A DNA stretch of 22,207 nt from Chlorokybus atmophyticus (Eukaryota; Streptophyta; Chlorokybophyceae; Chlorokybales; Chlorokybaceae): contig RHPI01002438.1 of NCBI GenBank assembly GCA_009103225.1, forward strand, positions 278,844 through 301,050. The letters run 5' to 3'. The stretch's first letter is position 1. Every line of letters begins with the position of its first letter. Under the pieces are notes generated by a model that saw nothing but the letters and a program-made list of their open reading frames with translations, ran no database searches and had not been told where the DNA came from. Both the position numbers and the translations under genes were made by a program. Positions 10,343 through 19,442 of the stretch are shown here, piece by piece.

Positions 10343-10637
10343 TTCGGGATTCTACTCGAGCCATTTCTGCACCATTAAACCGGCCAGCACAAGTAATACG
10401 AATACGTTCAACATATTTACATCTTTTTATCTCTTTAATGATCTGTCTGGAAATTTTGCGAAAAGATTCCCGTTTTTCTAGCTTAAATGCTATATCTATT
10501 GCTACTAACTCTGCACTTTTAAAGGGTTCTTTAATTTTAACGGGACGTATCGATGTATGACATAAGGTCCCATTAGAAATTATCGATTTTATATGATTTG
10601 TAAGATTTAAAATCTTTTGAGATCTCTGAAGCGGCAC
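10343..10637 (-). pseudogene. rps3: organellar/bacterial-type ribosomal protein S3 (rps3) fragment
   Basis: The - strand frame reads SIRPVKIKEPFKSAELVAID, then IAFKLEKRESFRKI, then RIRITCAGRFNGAEMARVE. This matches the C-terminal domain of bacterial and organellar S3 (E. coli has [20 protein letters not shown] and [20 protein letters not shown]). The similarity stops at ARVE near 10343, and the usual C-terminal tail is missing. The DNA from about 10382 to 10628 is strikingly AT-rich, rich in AAA and ATT codons and without introns, unlike its neighbours. The best reading is nuclear insertion of mitochondrial or plastid DNA. Bacterial transfer or an assembly chimera is not excluded. The upstream edge is near 10628, where normal composition returns. 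Confidence 0.72.
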
Positions 10638-10639
10638 CC

Positions 10640-11196
10640 CTGAACAATAACGCCTCGCGCTGTGTATCAGGCTGTGTCACACCAACGCCTGCAGCACCTC
10701 TTCACAAGTTCAAGGCCCTTGCTGAATCATACTGTGTTGCAGGAGGTGGGTCCAGGTTAAGGTGGGAGGCGGCGGCACTGGCAGCGGCTTTCCTGGAGCT
10801 GCGGCTTGCTGTGGTGTGGAGGATCCACAAAGCAGGAGGAGGCAGTGGTGTTTTGCATGCTGACCATGGGCGGCGTCGCCCTCCGAACTGGTCCCCACAC
10901 TGCCATGCACGGGTGTGTGCCAGTGCTAGTGAGAGAGAACATGTTTGTGAGGTTGCACACGTGACTGTCGACCTTGTCGACCATTGATGCCAAAAGCACA
11001 AGCACGCTTTCTATTGCTGGTGTGCAGTCGGTGCACGTCATTGCACCACCTGTACACCAGACTTTTCCGGCTGCAAGCATTGTCAATGTCGCTGTACATC
11101 AGCATTGCCGCATGCATGTGGGTGCATGCGTTTTACTGTACGTTTTGGGCGTTACAACCTCAAGACATTTGGGTGTGTTGTCGCTGCAGACCAGCA
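10640..11196. other. unassigned region, possible coding remnants
   Basis: Several frames are open on both strands. One + frame at about 10810-10970 reads through EEAVVFCMLTMGGVALRTG and CVPVLVRENMFVRLHT. I do not recognise a family and cannot place convincing splice sites, so no gene is called. Confidence 0.35.
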
Positions 11197-11254
11197 ATGG
11201 AGAACCCGCTTGAAGAAGCAATGGGCACGTCAGCTCCCCTTACCAACCTCAATG
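11197..11254 (+). CDS. possible short first exon before the gap
   Basis: An ATG at 11197 opens MENPLEEAMGTSAPLTNLN and meets a good donor (GTAAGC at 11255) in phase 1. It lies upstream of the TIR-NB-LRR and could be its 5' exon, but the connecting sequence is in the assembly gap. It has no homology support. Confidence 0.25.
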
Positions 11255-11280
11255 GTAAGCTGATAACCACCACAAAGAAT

Positions 11281-11340
11281 ACTTACTATTCATGACATCA
11301 TGTCATGAATAGTAAGTGTATATATCATGATGATATATAC
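11281..11340. repeat. two adjacent perfect hairpins
   Basis: The first has 17-bp arms (11281-11297 and 11301-11317; left arm ACTTACTATTCATGACA) and a 3-nt loop. The second has 10-bp arms (11318-11327 GTATATATCA and 11331-11340) and a 3-nt loop. They abut with no spacer. They lie 60 bp before the N gap and may have caused the assembly break. Confidence 0.95.
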
Positions 11341-11376
11341 ATATATCCATCATGCGTTTGGTGGGGTGTGTGGGGG

Positions 11377-11400
11377 TTGTGCAATGTACCTTCCAATGGT
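11377..11400. repeat. 24-nt copy of the SPRTN exon 4/intron 4 junction at the gap edge
   Basis: The last 24 bases before the Ns are identical to 5019-5042, which span the codons for HHWK of SPRTN exon 4 and the start of intron 4. The match is in the same orientation and runs into the gap, so its true length is unknown. Confidence 0.9.
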
Positions 11401-11909
11401 NNNNNNNNNNNNNNNNNNNNNNNNNNNNNNNNNNNNNNNNNNNNNNNNNNNNNNNNNNNNNNNNNNNNNNNNNNNNNNNNNNNNNNNNNNNNNNNNNNNN
11501 NNNNNNNNNNNNNNNNNNNNNNNNNNNNNNNNNNNNNNNNNNNNNNNNNNNNNNNNNNNNNNNNNNNNNNNNNNNNNNNNNNNNNNNNNNNNNNNNNNNN
11601 NNNNNNNNNNNNNNNNNNNNNNNNNNNNNNNNNNNNNNNNNNNNNNNNNNNNNNNNNNNNNNNNNNNNNNNNNNNNNNNNNNNNNNNNNNNNNNNNNNNN
11701 NNNNNNNNNNNNNNNNNNNNNNNNNNNNNNNNNNNNNNNNNNNNNNNNNNNNNNNNNNNNNNNNNNNNNNNNNNNNNNNNNNNNNNNNNNNNNNNNNNNN
11801 NNNNNNNNNNNNNNNNNNNNNNNNNNNNNNNNNNNNNNNNNNNNNNNNNNNNNNNNNNNNNNNNNNNNNNNNNNNNNNNNNNNNNNNNNNNNNNNNNNNN
11901 NNNNNNNNN
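11401..11909. other. assembly gap (509 Ns)
   Basis: The sequence is unknown. The left flank is hairpins plus a SPRTN-like fragment, and the right flank is a run of 10 G (11910-11919). Open frames crossing the Ns are artefacts. Confidence 1.
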
Positions 11910-14054
11910 GGGGGGGGGGCAATGCTGCGCAAATCGTTTGTCCTTAACACCATTGTGTACCAACCTGCAAGACGTCAGTTCCCTCTGAAGCCGTCATGCT
12001 CTATGCAACCACTGCATACAGTAGACGGGACGGCACATTTGTCACCGCGCAAGACTGTTCCTCATTCTCGCTGTGACAAATTTGTGAGCCACAGAGGGCA
12101 TTGCACCAAGAAGAACTTTGTCAGCTATTTGCGTCGCGATTTTGACAGGGTTGGAACTACTTACTCCGTAGATGAATACAGCTTGCAGCCCAGAAACCCC
12201 GGTGAAGCCTGGGATAACATCGTTGCCAATGCATGGTCCGCTCGAATCAAGATGCCTGTTCTTTCGCCTGGGCTAGGGGGATCCGTCAACTGCCTTGAGG
12301 AGCTGCGCATCATCGTGGAGAGTCCGGAAACTTATCAGGTTCACAGAATTTGGCTACAATTGAGCAAAGCATTCACAGGTGGGTCACTTCTACTGTACTT
12401 ATCAATTTATAAACAGTTAATGGCGAGTGCGACTGCAGAGCATGCCAGCGCGAGAGAAAGCTCTATGTTCATGAAGAATCCAGGTATCGTAAGGCGATGG
12501 TTGAAGTGTTTGAGAGAACCGCCATCAGGCTTGATCAAGCCATTGGGTGAGCGGGGTGATCACAAATCGAACCTTGATGTGGTTGTCATGCAGTGTTTGG
12601 TGACCTGTGCCCTTTGGCATTTACTCTGGGATCGATTTATCGCAGATTGTGGTAAAAGAGGTGCTGGACACGATAGACGACCCTATTTTTCATATTCCCA
12701 ATGCAGTGAACATGGAGCTGTTTTCAATACATTGCGCGCTGATGCCAAGCTCAAAGGCAAGGTCATCATGCCTGGTCTTCACGGCATGGGTGGCACTGGG
12801 AAATTTGCACTTTCAATGGCGTTTTACAACAGGCTGTACAGTGTATTTCCTAGTGGTGGCTGCTGCTTTATAGAGGTTGGCGCAAAAGACCAAAATGCAA
12901 GACTCGCAGAGGAAGAAAAGAGGCTTGTTAAGCTGCAACTACTAATGCTTAAACAGCTTACGGGGAATGAATTTTCAGAATAACACCAATACCATTGTTG
13001 GGAAGGCAAATCCAAAGAAACACTTGCAAGAGAAGAAAATGATGCTTGTTATCGATGACATCTGGAGTTATGATAAAAAAAAAGCTCTCCTCGGTCCTTT
13101 CAATCTGGGGGAGCCCAGCCCTGTACTGGGTCCTGGAAGTTCTGTTCTGGTGACCTCTCGTGACCGCAGCTTACAGAAGAGGCATGAGCAGCATGCGCTG
13201 GTGGAGGAAGTGGCAGTGCTCAAAGAAGAGCCTGCTAGAAAGCTGTTCTGCCAATGTGCCTTCAAATCGCATGTAGTGCCTGTGCAGCTGGAGCCTATCG
13301 TTAAAAAGGTCATCAATGCGTGCCAGGGCTTGGCCTCTCACGCTGGACGTGATGGGTCACTTCCTTGGCGAGTGCGACAATGCTGATGTGCAGTTTTGGC
13401 AATACGCACTTGATGAACTGCTACATGCAGGGGCGCTTGGAGGTACAGCAGATAATCAGTTGTGGACAAAGCTTGAGCTTAGCTACAGACATCTAGCGCC
13501 CGAGTTACAGGAATGTTTTTGGGCATCTGCAGCTACGCGTTGGGAAAGAATGAGGACAACATGCCTTTGTGTGGGGACCACGCACGTTGTACAATGTGAA
13601 TTTCCTTGGGGAGAGGTCCCTCATTTGCTCGGAAGCAAGTGTTTGTTGGAGCGCTGATATTCTATTGCCGGCTCCTCGCATTACTATCTGTTCCGCATAT
13701 GACCACTCCGCGAAATGGGACGAAGGATCGCCAATGGTACTCCACTTAAGTATATCCACATGATCAAGGCTATGAAGCGACATGTTAGGAAAGTGCAATG
13801 CGTGTGTTCCAGTGCACCTTCATCTCGTGTTGCTTGCGTCTTGCAAGGTTTGCTGCGTACATTTAAAACTTGCAGTCTGAACGTGTATAATGGACTCTAA
13901 ACATTGCTCACGTACTACATGGTTGAATGCTGGGCCACGAGTTTGGCAAGACTATGTCTTGTGCTAGTGTCAACTGAAGGGAAACATCACCTGGCATGCC
14001 CTTCATGCCTCATCTGCACTTGTTAGACCTTGGCACGAATTGATTGGTATGGCA

Positions 14055-14081
14055 CATTTTACAAGAAGTCCTTGTAAAATG
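14055..14081. repeat. perfect 11-bp hairpin
   Basis: CATTTTACAAG and its exact complement flank a 5-nt loop. It lies between the NB-ARC and LRR coding parts of the receptor gene. Its role is unknown. Confidence 0.9.
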
Positions 14082-14266
14082 CTGGTCTCACTGCATTAGC
14101 CGCCTCCGCGCAGTTCAGCAATGAGCACTTTTTGTCCAGTGCTGCGGCATGCATGAAGCTGGTCGTTCTGATTGTATGCATATTTTCGATGATGGCTCCA
14201 ATCTGTGGACTCCACTGGAGGTTACTAGCCATTTTATGATGCAACCGGAGTCGTTTATCAAGCTCA

Positions 14267-15440
14267 ATGCCATGTGAGACGCTGGTCCTAAGCGCGTGCG
14301 TCAGCTTGGAGGCGCTGCCGAAGGCGTTCTGCGAGCTTGTTGCTCTGCAAGAGTCGAACTTAAAAGGGTGCATCAGCTTGGCGGTGCTGCCAGAGTCATT
14401 TGGTAACCGTTCTGCTCTGCAAGAGCTGAACTTAATTGGGTTCGGCTTCTTAATGTGCGGAGATTGAACGACTCGGAGTGCGGCAGCTTGGCGTCGTTGT
14501 CGGAGTCTTTCGGCAGGCAGTACTTACTAAGTAGTACTCTCAGTAGTACTCTGCAGAGATTAGACTTAAGCAAGTGCGGCAGATTGTTGGCATTGCCAAA
14601 GTCTTTCAATCGGCTCCAAGATTTGCAGAGGTTGAAACTTGAGAGAGCGCGACAGAATTGCGCCAAGCTGAGCTTGGTGGCACTGCAGGAGTCTTTTCGC
14701 GAGCTCTCTGCTCTGCAGACATTAGACTTGATCTGATGCTTCAACTTGGTGGCGCTGCTGGAATCTTTCAGCAGGCTCAACCTGCAAGCATTGGACCTAC
14801 ATAGTGCTTCAGCTTGACCTTGCTGCCGGAGTTTTCTGGTAACCCTTCAGCCCTGAAAAACAAATCTGGACCTGAACTGGTGCGACAGATTGACACGCTG
14901 CCAGAATCTTTTGGTGAGCTCTTTGCTCTGCAGAAACTGTACTTGCTAATCTGCGGCAGCTTGGCGGCACTGCCGGAGTCTTTTAGTCACCTTCCTGCTC
15001 TGCAAGTGCTAAACCTGTGCGGGTGCGGCGGCTTAACCCTGATGCCGGCAACTGTAGGCAAGCTCGTTGCTTGGTGGGAGCTGAACTTACATGATTGCAG
15101 CAGTGGACCTGAGCTGGTGCGGCATTTTGGTGACCCTGGCGGAGTCGTTTGGTAACCTTTCAGCTCTTAAGACGCTGGTCTTAAGCGATAGCCTGGCGGC
15201 GCTACCGGAGTCTTTTGGCGAGCTCACAGCTCTGCAGATACTGGACCTGAGTGGGTGCGACAGCTTGGCGTTGCTGCCGGAGTCTTTTGGTAACCTTTTT
15301 GCTCTACAAAAGCTGCAGTGGAGCGGGCGCGGCAGCTTGGTGGCGCTACCAGAGTCTTCGGCAAGCTTACTACGCTACACACACTGCACCTGAGCGGATG
15401 CCAAAGCTTGGCGCTACCGGAATCTGCTAGCAGGCTGCAT
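14267..15440 (+). repeat. tandem 72-bp leucine-rich-repeat units
   Basis: Repeated units encode variants of LPESFGELTALQILDLSGC (24 residues, 72 bp). Clear units lie near 14300, 14370, 14490, 14580, 14670, 14740, 14890, 14960, 15030, 15130, 15200, 15270, 15345 and 15410. Adjacent units fall in different frames at several points. This is the LRR domain of the receptor above. Confidence 0.88.
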
Positions 15441-15479
15441 CATAATGTTGTTGCTGTGTTGCAGGCGCAAGAGGTGTAG

Positions 15480-16313
15480 GCAATCGCCATATTGCTTGCG
15501 CGCATTAGTATCAATGCGCATGCTTATGCAAGTCTCACATGCATGTTGCCTCTCACTCTCTAATGGGTGGAACACGTGCACATTCTTGTGTGGACATGAC
15601 AATGTTTACATGTGTGTGGGCCTCTATAGGCTTGATGAACTTATTATGCATGTTGACAAGTGCAAGGACGCACGTTCATCATGTCAACACGCAATCCGAC
15701 CCCAACTACCCAACTGCAGCCGCCGATGCAGCTTAATGCTCTTTGTAGTGCACATGAAGCGATTACGGTACAGAACGTACACCAACAACCGCAATGTGCA
15801 TGCAAGATGTACCAACTTACATAAGCAACTTGTAATATAATATGCGACTTAATTAATACATGGCTCAGATGGCAAAGCGATGTGATGATTATCAAGTAAG
15901 TTAAATCCTTCACGTTGACTCCTTTAACCTGGGGACTTGACATGCTGAAGCCTTGAACAACGTGATGGTCAAGGCTCTCTCAAGGTCCATCATGCATTAG
16001 GCGATATAATATCGCGCCGGGTCGCTCCAAAAGGGCAAGTGCATCAATGCCATTCTATTGAGAACAACCAAGTGCAGGTGAATTTGTGCATAAGCGCGTG
16101 CATGAGCGTGTTCGCATGTGTGTTTGGAGAAATTCAACACGCGCGTGCGCATGTGTGTGTTTGTTAGCGTGCCCGCGCATTTAAACACTCACACACGCGC
16201 TCTCCCTCTCATGTGCGCACGCTTTGCATCATGGAATCAACACCCCTGCGTCCCACCACAACCACTCTACTTACCTCATCACCCCACATTACCACAACAA
16301 CCTCTTTCCCCAG
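15480..16313. other. intergenic DNA, no gene recognised
   Basis: TGCATG-rich sequence is followed, at about 16080-16210, by alternating purine-pyrimidine GTGCGC/GTGTGT runs like those in introns here. No frame shows a recognisable domain. Confidence 0.55.
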
Positions 16314-16475
16314 GTTGGTCTCTTCAGCAACTCCACGGAACACCCACCCACCTCCGCGCCTGAGGGGAGCAGTGGGCCACTTTTCTCCCACGTCCTCGAG
16401 TGTAAGTGGACGGGCGAGAGAAGGGAAACCCCCACCATCCTACGCCAGTATGTCGGCCTCACGCACGCCGGACGG
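16314..16475 (+). CDS. orphan exon-like open segment of unknown function
   Basis: A strong acceptor (CTCTTTCCCCAG) precedes and a GTGAGA donor follows a 162-nt segment that is open in phase 0 (54 codons). It contains LFSHVLECKWTGERRETPTI. I recognise no family and find no partner exons. It may be a remnant of a gene cut by the nearby duplication. Confidence 0.3.
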
Positions 16476-16566
16476 GTGAGAGAGAGTGGTTGCATCACAC
16501 GCATGTGGGGTTGAGGTAATGTTATCTCACCATGCAGCGACGCAGCAAGCGGCCGGTGGGTGACCC

Positions 16567-16680
16567 TCGCTGTGGCGCGCCACGCTCTCTTTCCTCGTAT
16601 GATGGACTTGCACTGCTTGCACCATCATGAGAGCGGCTGTGCTAGCACTCTATCGCTTTGAATTCTTTCACCATTGGTTA
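16567..16680 (+). pseudogene. decayed duplicate of the TMEM161 last exon
   Basis: The segment aligns with 8843-8955. The first 33 bases differ at one position. The translation starts SLWRATLSFLV and then reaches TGA where the intact gene has Trp. Afterwards AAVLALYRFEFFHHWL follows, where the intact gene reads ATVLALYRFGFLH and stops. No other TMEM161 exon is recognisable upstream. Its position relative to the globulin gene mirrors the left copy. Confidence 0.87.
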
Positions 16681-16984
16681 ACCAAGCTTTGACATGTCTA
16701 CATAAGTTGAGCGTGCAGGTGTGCACGCTTGCGCGTGTGCATGTGTACAAACAGTGCGCCACGTCATTGTACATGCATGATGTCATGCACACGCGCAAGC
16801 GAGTGCAATAGAATACCATGTGTTCACATGTCAATTGCTAAGCACGAGTGCACATTCAAACAGAAGACATGTACTGCAGCGAGTGGTGTCTGGTAACAAG
16901 CAAAGAGGCACCCTCCAAAAGGCTGTTGCTGAAGCAGTTGCGCTAGTGTACAAGTAATGTGGTTTTTACTACACAGAATAACCG

Positions 16985-19442
16985 TTACGTCGGACAGGCA
17001 ACTGGAACAAACGGCGAGACGGCCAGCGTTGAAGAAAAGAACTCTTGTACGGCTGCCGGGGAGGCGCCTTGGAAAGCAGAGTCCAGAAGTTGGTCAGAGA
17101 AGGTGTTGTAGATGTTGTTGGCACCCGCAGCTAAGTTGTTTTGACCTGCAAAGGAATGAAGCAAGTCACGCATGCGCCACAGTGTCAGTGTGTGGACATG
17201 TACTGCTGTCACATATATACCTTCTAGAAGGAAAGCAGTAGGCGGAAAGAAGGTGATGAAGGCGACGATGTCAAAGCCCACGTCAGGAGGAGAGTCGCAC
17301 GGGCCGTAGAAGACTATTGGGTAGGCAGCTGGCACAATGACGACCTGGCCCGCGGTCAGCGTGCGGTTGAAGACCGGTATACCGCTGGGTGTTGCAAACT
17401 CAATCTGCACACGTCCCTGCAACACACCCACACGTATATCAGTAGTTATTCAGTTGTTAAATCGCACCAACATCGTTGCCCTGCCCACCTTGTTGACGTA
17501 CACCACGCGTGCGGCGTTGTTGATGTAGGCGTAAAAGATCATTGTGCGGGCGCCGGCGAGCACGCGGTTGAGAAGAACTCCCGGCGTGAAGGCGGTGGCG
17601 AAAGACACCGACTGGATGGAGTTGGTGACGGGGTCGAAACGGCCGATGGGCGTCGTTGGAGGATCTGCGGAGAGGCACAGTCACGCGCACACGCACACAC
17701 TCTTTGTGTGAGCATGTGTGGTGTTGTTTACAAGGTCAGCAGTTACGAGTGAGTTTACGCGCACTTCCTGCATGGCTGAAGATGTCAGTGAAGTTTGTCG
17801 AGCCAGCGATTGCCTTGGCCATTGGTGAACTGACAAGCTCTGGCAAAGCAGTTGTCACGTAGTTGTCGCTCACCGCCCCATTCAAAACCTGCAATGCGAT
17901 CACGAGGTCAGTTCACAAAACACAATGATAAGAGAACAACACTGCAAGCATGGTGGGTGACAACGTCATGCATGTTTCCATGTCGATATTTGGTTCCACC
18001 TCTTCCACGACGGTAAGTGAGACGTTGAAACCGGATTGAATCACGATGGGGCTGACGGCCTTCAGAACCGACCGGTGTCCACCCGTGAGCGTATCCCAGC
18101 GAAAGGGGAAGAAAACGGGATCGCGAGCACTGCAACACAAGACTGTAAGTGTGAATGTGCGCATGCACGTGTCTCGGTGCGCTTGTGCGTCCGCGTTTGT
18201 GTGCGCGCGCCCGCGCGTGTGTGTGCGCATTTGTGTACAAAGCATGCAATGCGGGTATGTCTGTGCGTCATGATGTGTGCTAGTGTATGCATGCGTCCGT
18301 GTGTGCTCGCATGTGTGCGTGCGCGTGTATACACATGTGCGCGTGTGTGCGTCGTGTGTGTGCGCCCATGTGTACAAACGTGGGTGCTGTGTGTGTGTCC
18401 GTGTACGCGTGATCAGATGCTACTCGTGACCTCCTTTGTAGAGATAATAGAGTTGCTAACCACGCAACCAGGGGCTTACACAGCAAATATGAGGAATTGC
18501 AGCGTCCCGCTGCCCGTGTTGACGAAGGAGAACACCGAGTCAGGCTGCAGGTACAGCGCGTCCAACGCAGTCACATCGCGCACCAGAAGAGGAAGACCAA
18601 CGTTGTTGGCGAGCGCAGGGCGACCAGTGCCTGTGTTGGGTTACCAAGACTTGATGTTGTGTCGCACGAGGTTGCTGCACCGTCGCAAGCAAGCAACCTA
18701 CTAACCTTGGAGGATGAACATGGCGATCGTGGCGCCGGGGATGGATGTTGGCAGCAGCAGGCCCTGCGGGTTGAGCTCCACAAGCCAGGTGCCGGTCAGC
18801 GTCCTCGCTTGCTGCACCCAAGTGACACACGAATGAGTCTTGAGCTTGAAATAAGCAGATGCTGCCTCTGCCTTTCCCATGCTCACTTGTGTCGGTGCAA
18901 CCACACGCACTTGCTTGTGCTTAATGATGGGGGGCCATGCTAAGTGACTTGCATGCGTGTGGCGGCGGTGATGTGATGCCTCGAGGACAGACTAAACCCC
19001 CAATCTTTATGCACAAGTGTAGCTCTATCGTAATCTTGCAGCTGGCCAATCTTCATGCACCAGTGCATGCATCCAGCTAGTCAGGATTGGCCTAGGCTTT
19101 GCCATGGTTGTTCTGGATATTCTCACCTCCTCGCCCAGATGCATGACGCGGACCTGCCCTCCCGAGCCACTGAACTTATGGGAGGGCGCCTTGGCCCCGA
19201 GGTCCTACACGCACAATGCACATGCTTGCACATATGCATCACCTGCAAGCCTCCACATCTACCAGACACAGGACCACCACAGGGTCAATCCAACATATCC
19301 AGCACTCCACAACATCAACCTGGAAGAACCGACTCCCTCTAGCGTAGTCATTGTCGTTGTCGCCGGCGCCGGCGATGACGTTCGCATGCAGAGAGAAGAC
19401 GACCACGAGGAGGAAGAGGCGGAGCCGCAGGGCGGAAGCCAT
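16985..19442 (-). CDS. secreted 11S-globulin (legumin)-like bicupin protein
   Basis: Exons in transcript order: 19442-19320, 19204-19127, 18811-18706, 18630-18480, 18129-18000, 17888-17759, 17664-17489, 17416-17221, 17145-16985. All phases agree and give 416 residues. The start is MASALRLRLFLLVVVFSLHA, a clear signal peptide. The first cupin has GTWLVELNPQGLLLPTSIPG and FILQGTGR, matching the globulin pattern P-x-GLLLPS...QGxG. The second cupin has INNAARVVYVNKGRVQIEF, PVFNRTLTAGQVVIVPA and a globulin-like tail (FLLEGQNNLAAGANNIY, QLLDSAFQGASPAAVQEF). Canonical cupin His/Glu metal ligands are absent in both domains, as in seed 11S globulins, so a storage or structural role is more likely than an enzymatic one (inference). 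An Asn-Gly at residues 199-200 lies between the domains. The exon 6 donor (GTAAAC at 17758) could instead be GTGCGC a few bases earlier. A broken copy lies at 9241-10110. Confidence 0.85.
18130..18479 (-). other. 350-nt intron rich in alternating purine-pyrimidine DNA
   Basis: Intron 4 of the globulin gene is largely GTGTGCGCGCG/TGTGTGCG runs at 18160-18410. The long open frames reported here on both strands are a result of this composition and do not indicate genes. Confidence 0.8.

Larger units (their letters stand above)
11920..15479 (+). pseudogene. TIR-NB-ARC-LRR immune receptor gene with several frame breaks
   Basis: TIR: DKFVSHRG at 12075, SVDEYSLQP, MPVLSPGLGGSVNCLEEL, with a donor at 12339. 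A linker follows (RYRKAMVEVFERTAIRLDQA; VVKEVLDTIDDPIFHIPN). NB-ARC: P-loop GMGGTGKF at 12783-12806, kinase-2 MMLVIDDIW at 13039-13065, GSSVLVTSRD, the GLPL region at about 13321-13345, and a scrambled MHD region with LREMGRRIA near 13710. LRRs of about 24 residues run from 14267 to the stop at 15479. Plant relatives sense pathogen effectors, with TIR acting as an NADase. The frame breaks without an obvious intron near a TTTT run (about 12975), inside GLPL (about 13332, an extra G), at MHD, and several times in the LRRs (about 14870, 15110, and a missing T at 15357). The P-loop has Phe where Thr/Ser is normal. A decayed gene is most likely; local sequencing errors could contribute. The 5' end lies in or before the gap. 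Confidence 0.82.

Noticed and set aside
11281-11340. Rho-independent terminator or IS end
   Set aside because: The context is eukaryotic, there is no T-tract after the stem, and no transposase or target duplication is visible.
11305-12983. Long open frames across the gap, up to 543 codons
   Set aside because: They are open only because 509 Ns are translated as X. Only the part after 11920 carries real signal.
14059-14373. - strand 104-codon frame
   Set aside because: It is antisense to the linker and first LRR of the receptor gene and has no domain.
14267-15440. CRISPR-like regular repeats
   Set aside because: The 72-bp period encodes LRRs, and there are no unique spacers between conserved short repeats.
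16957-17241. + strand 94-codon frame
   Set aside because: It is antisense to the last exon of the globulin gene and has no independent support.
17913-18704. Large overlapping frames of Cys/Val/Arg or His/Thr repeats (154 and 222 codons)
   Set aside because: They are translations of the alternating TG/CA intron tract and cross real splice sites of the globulin gene.
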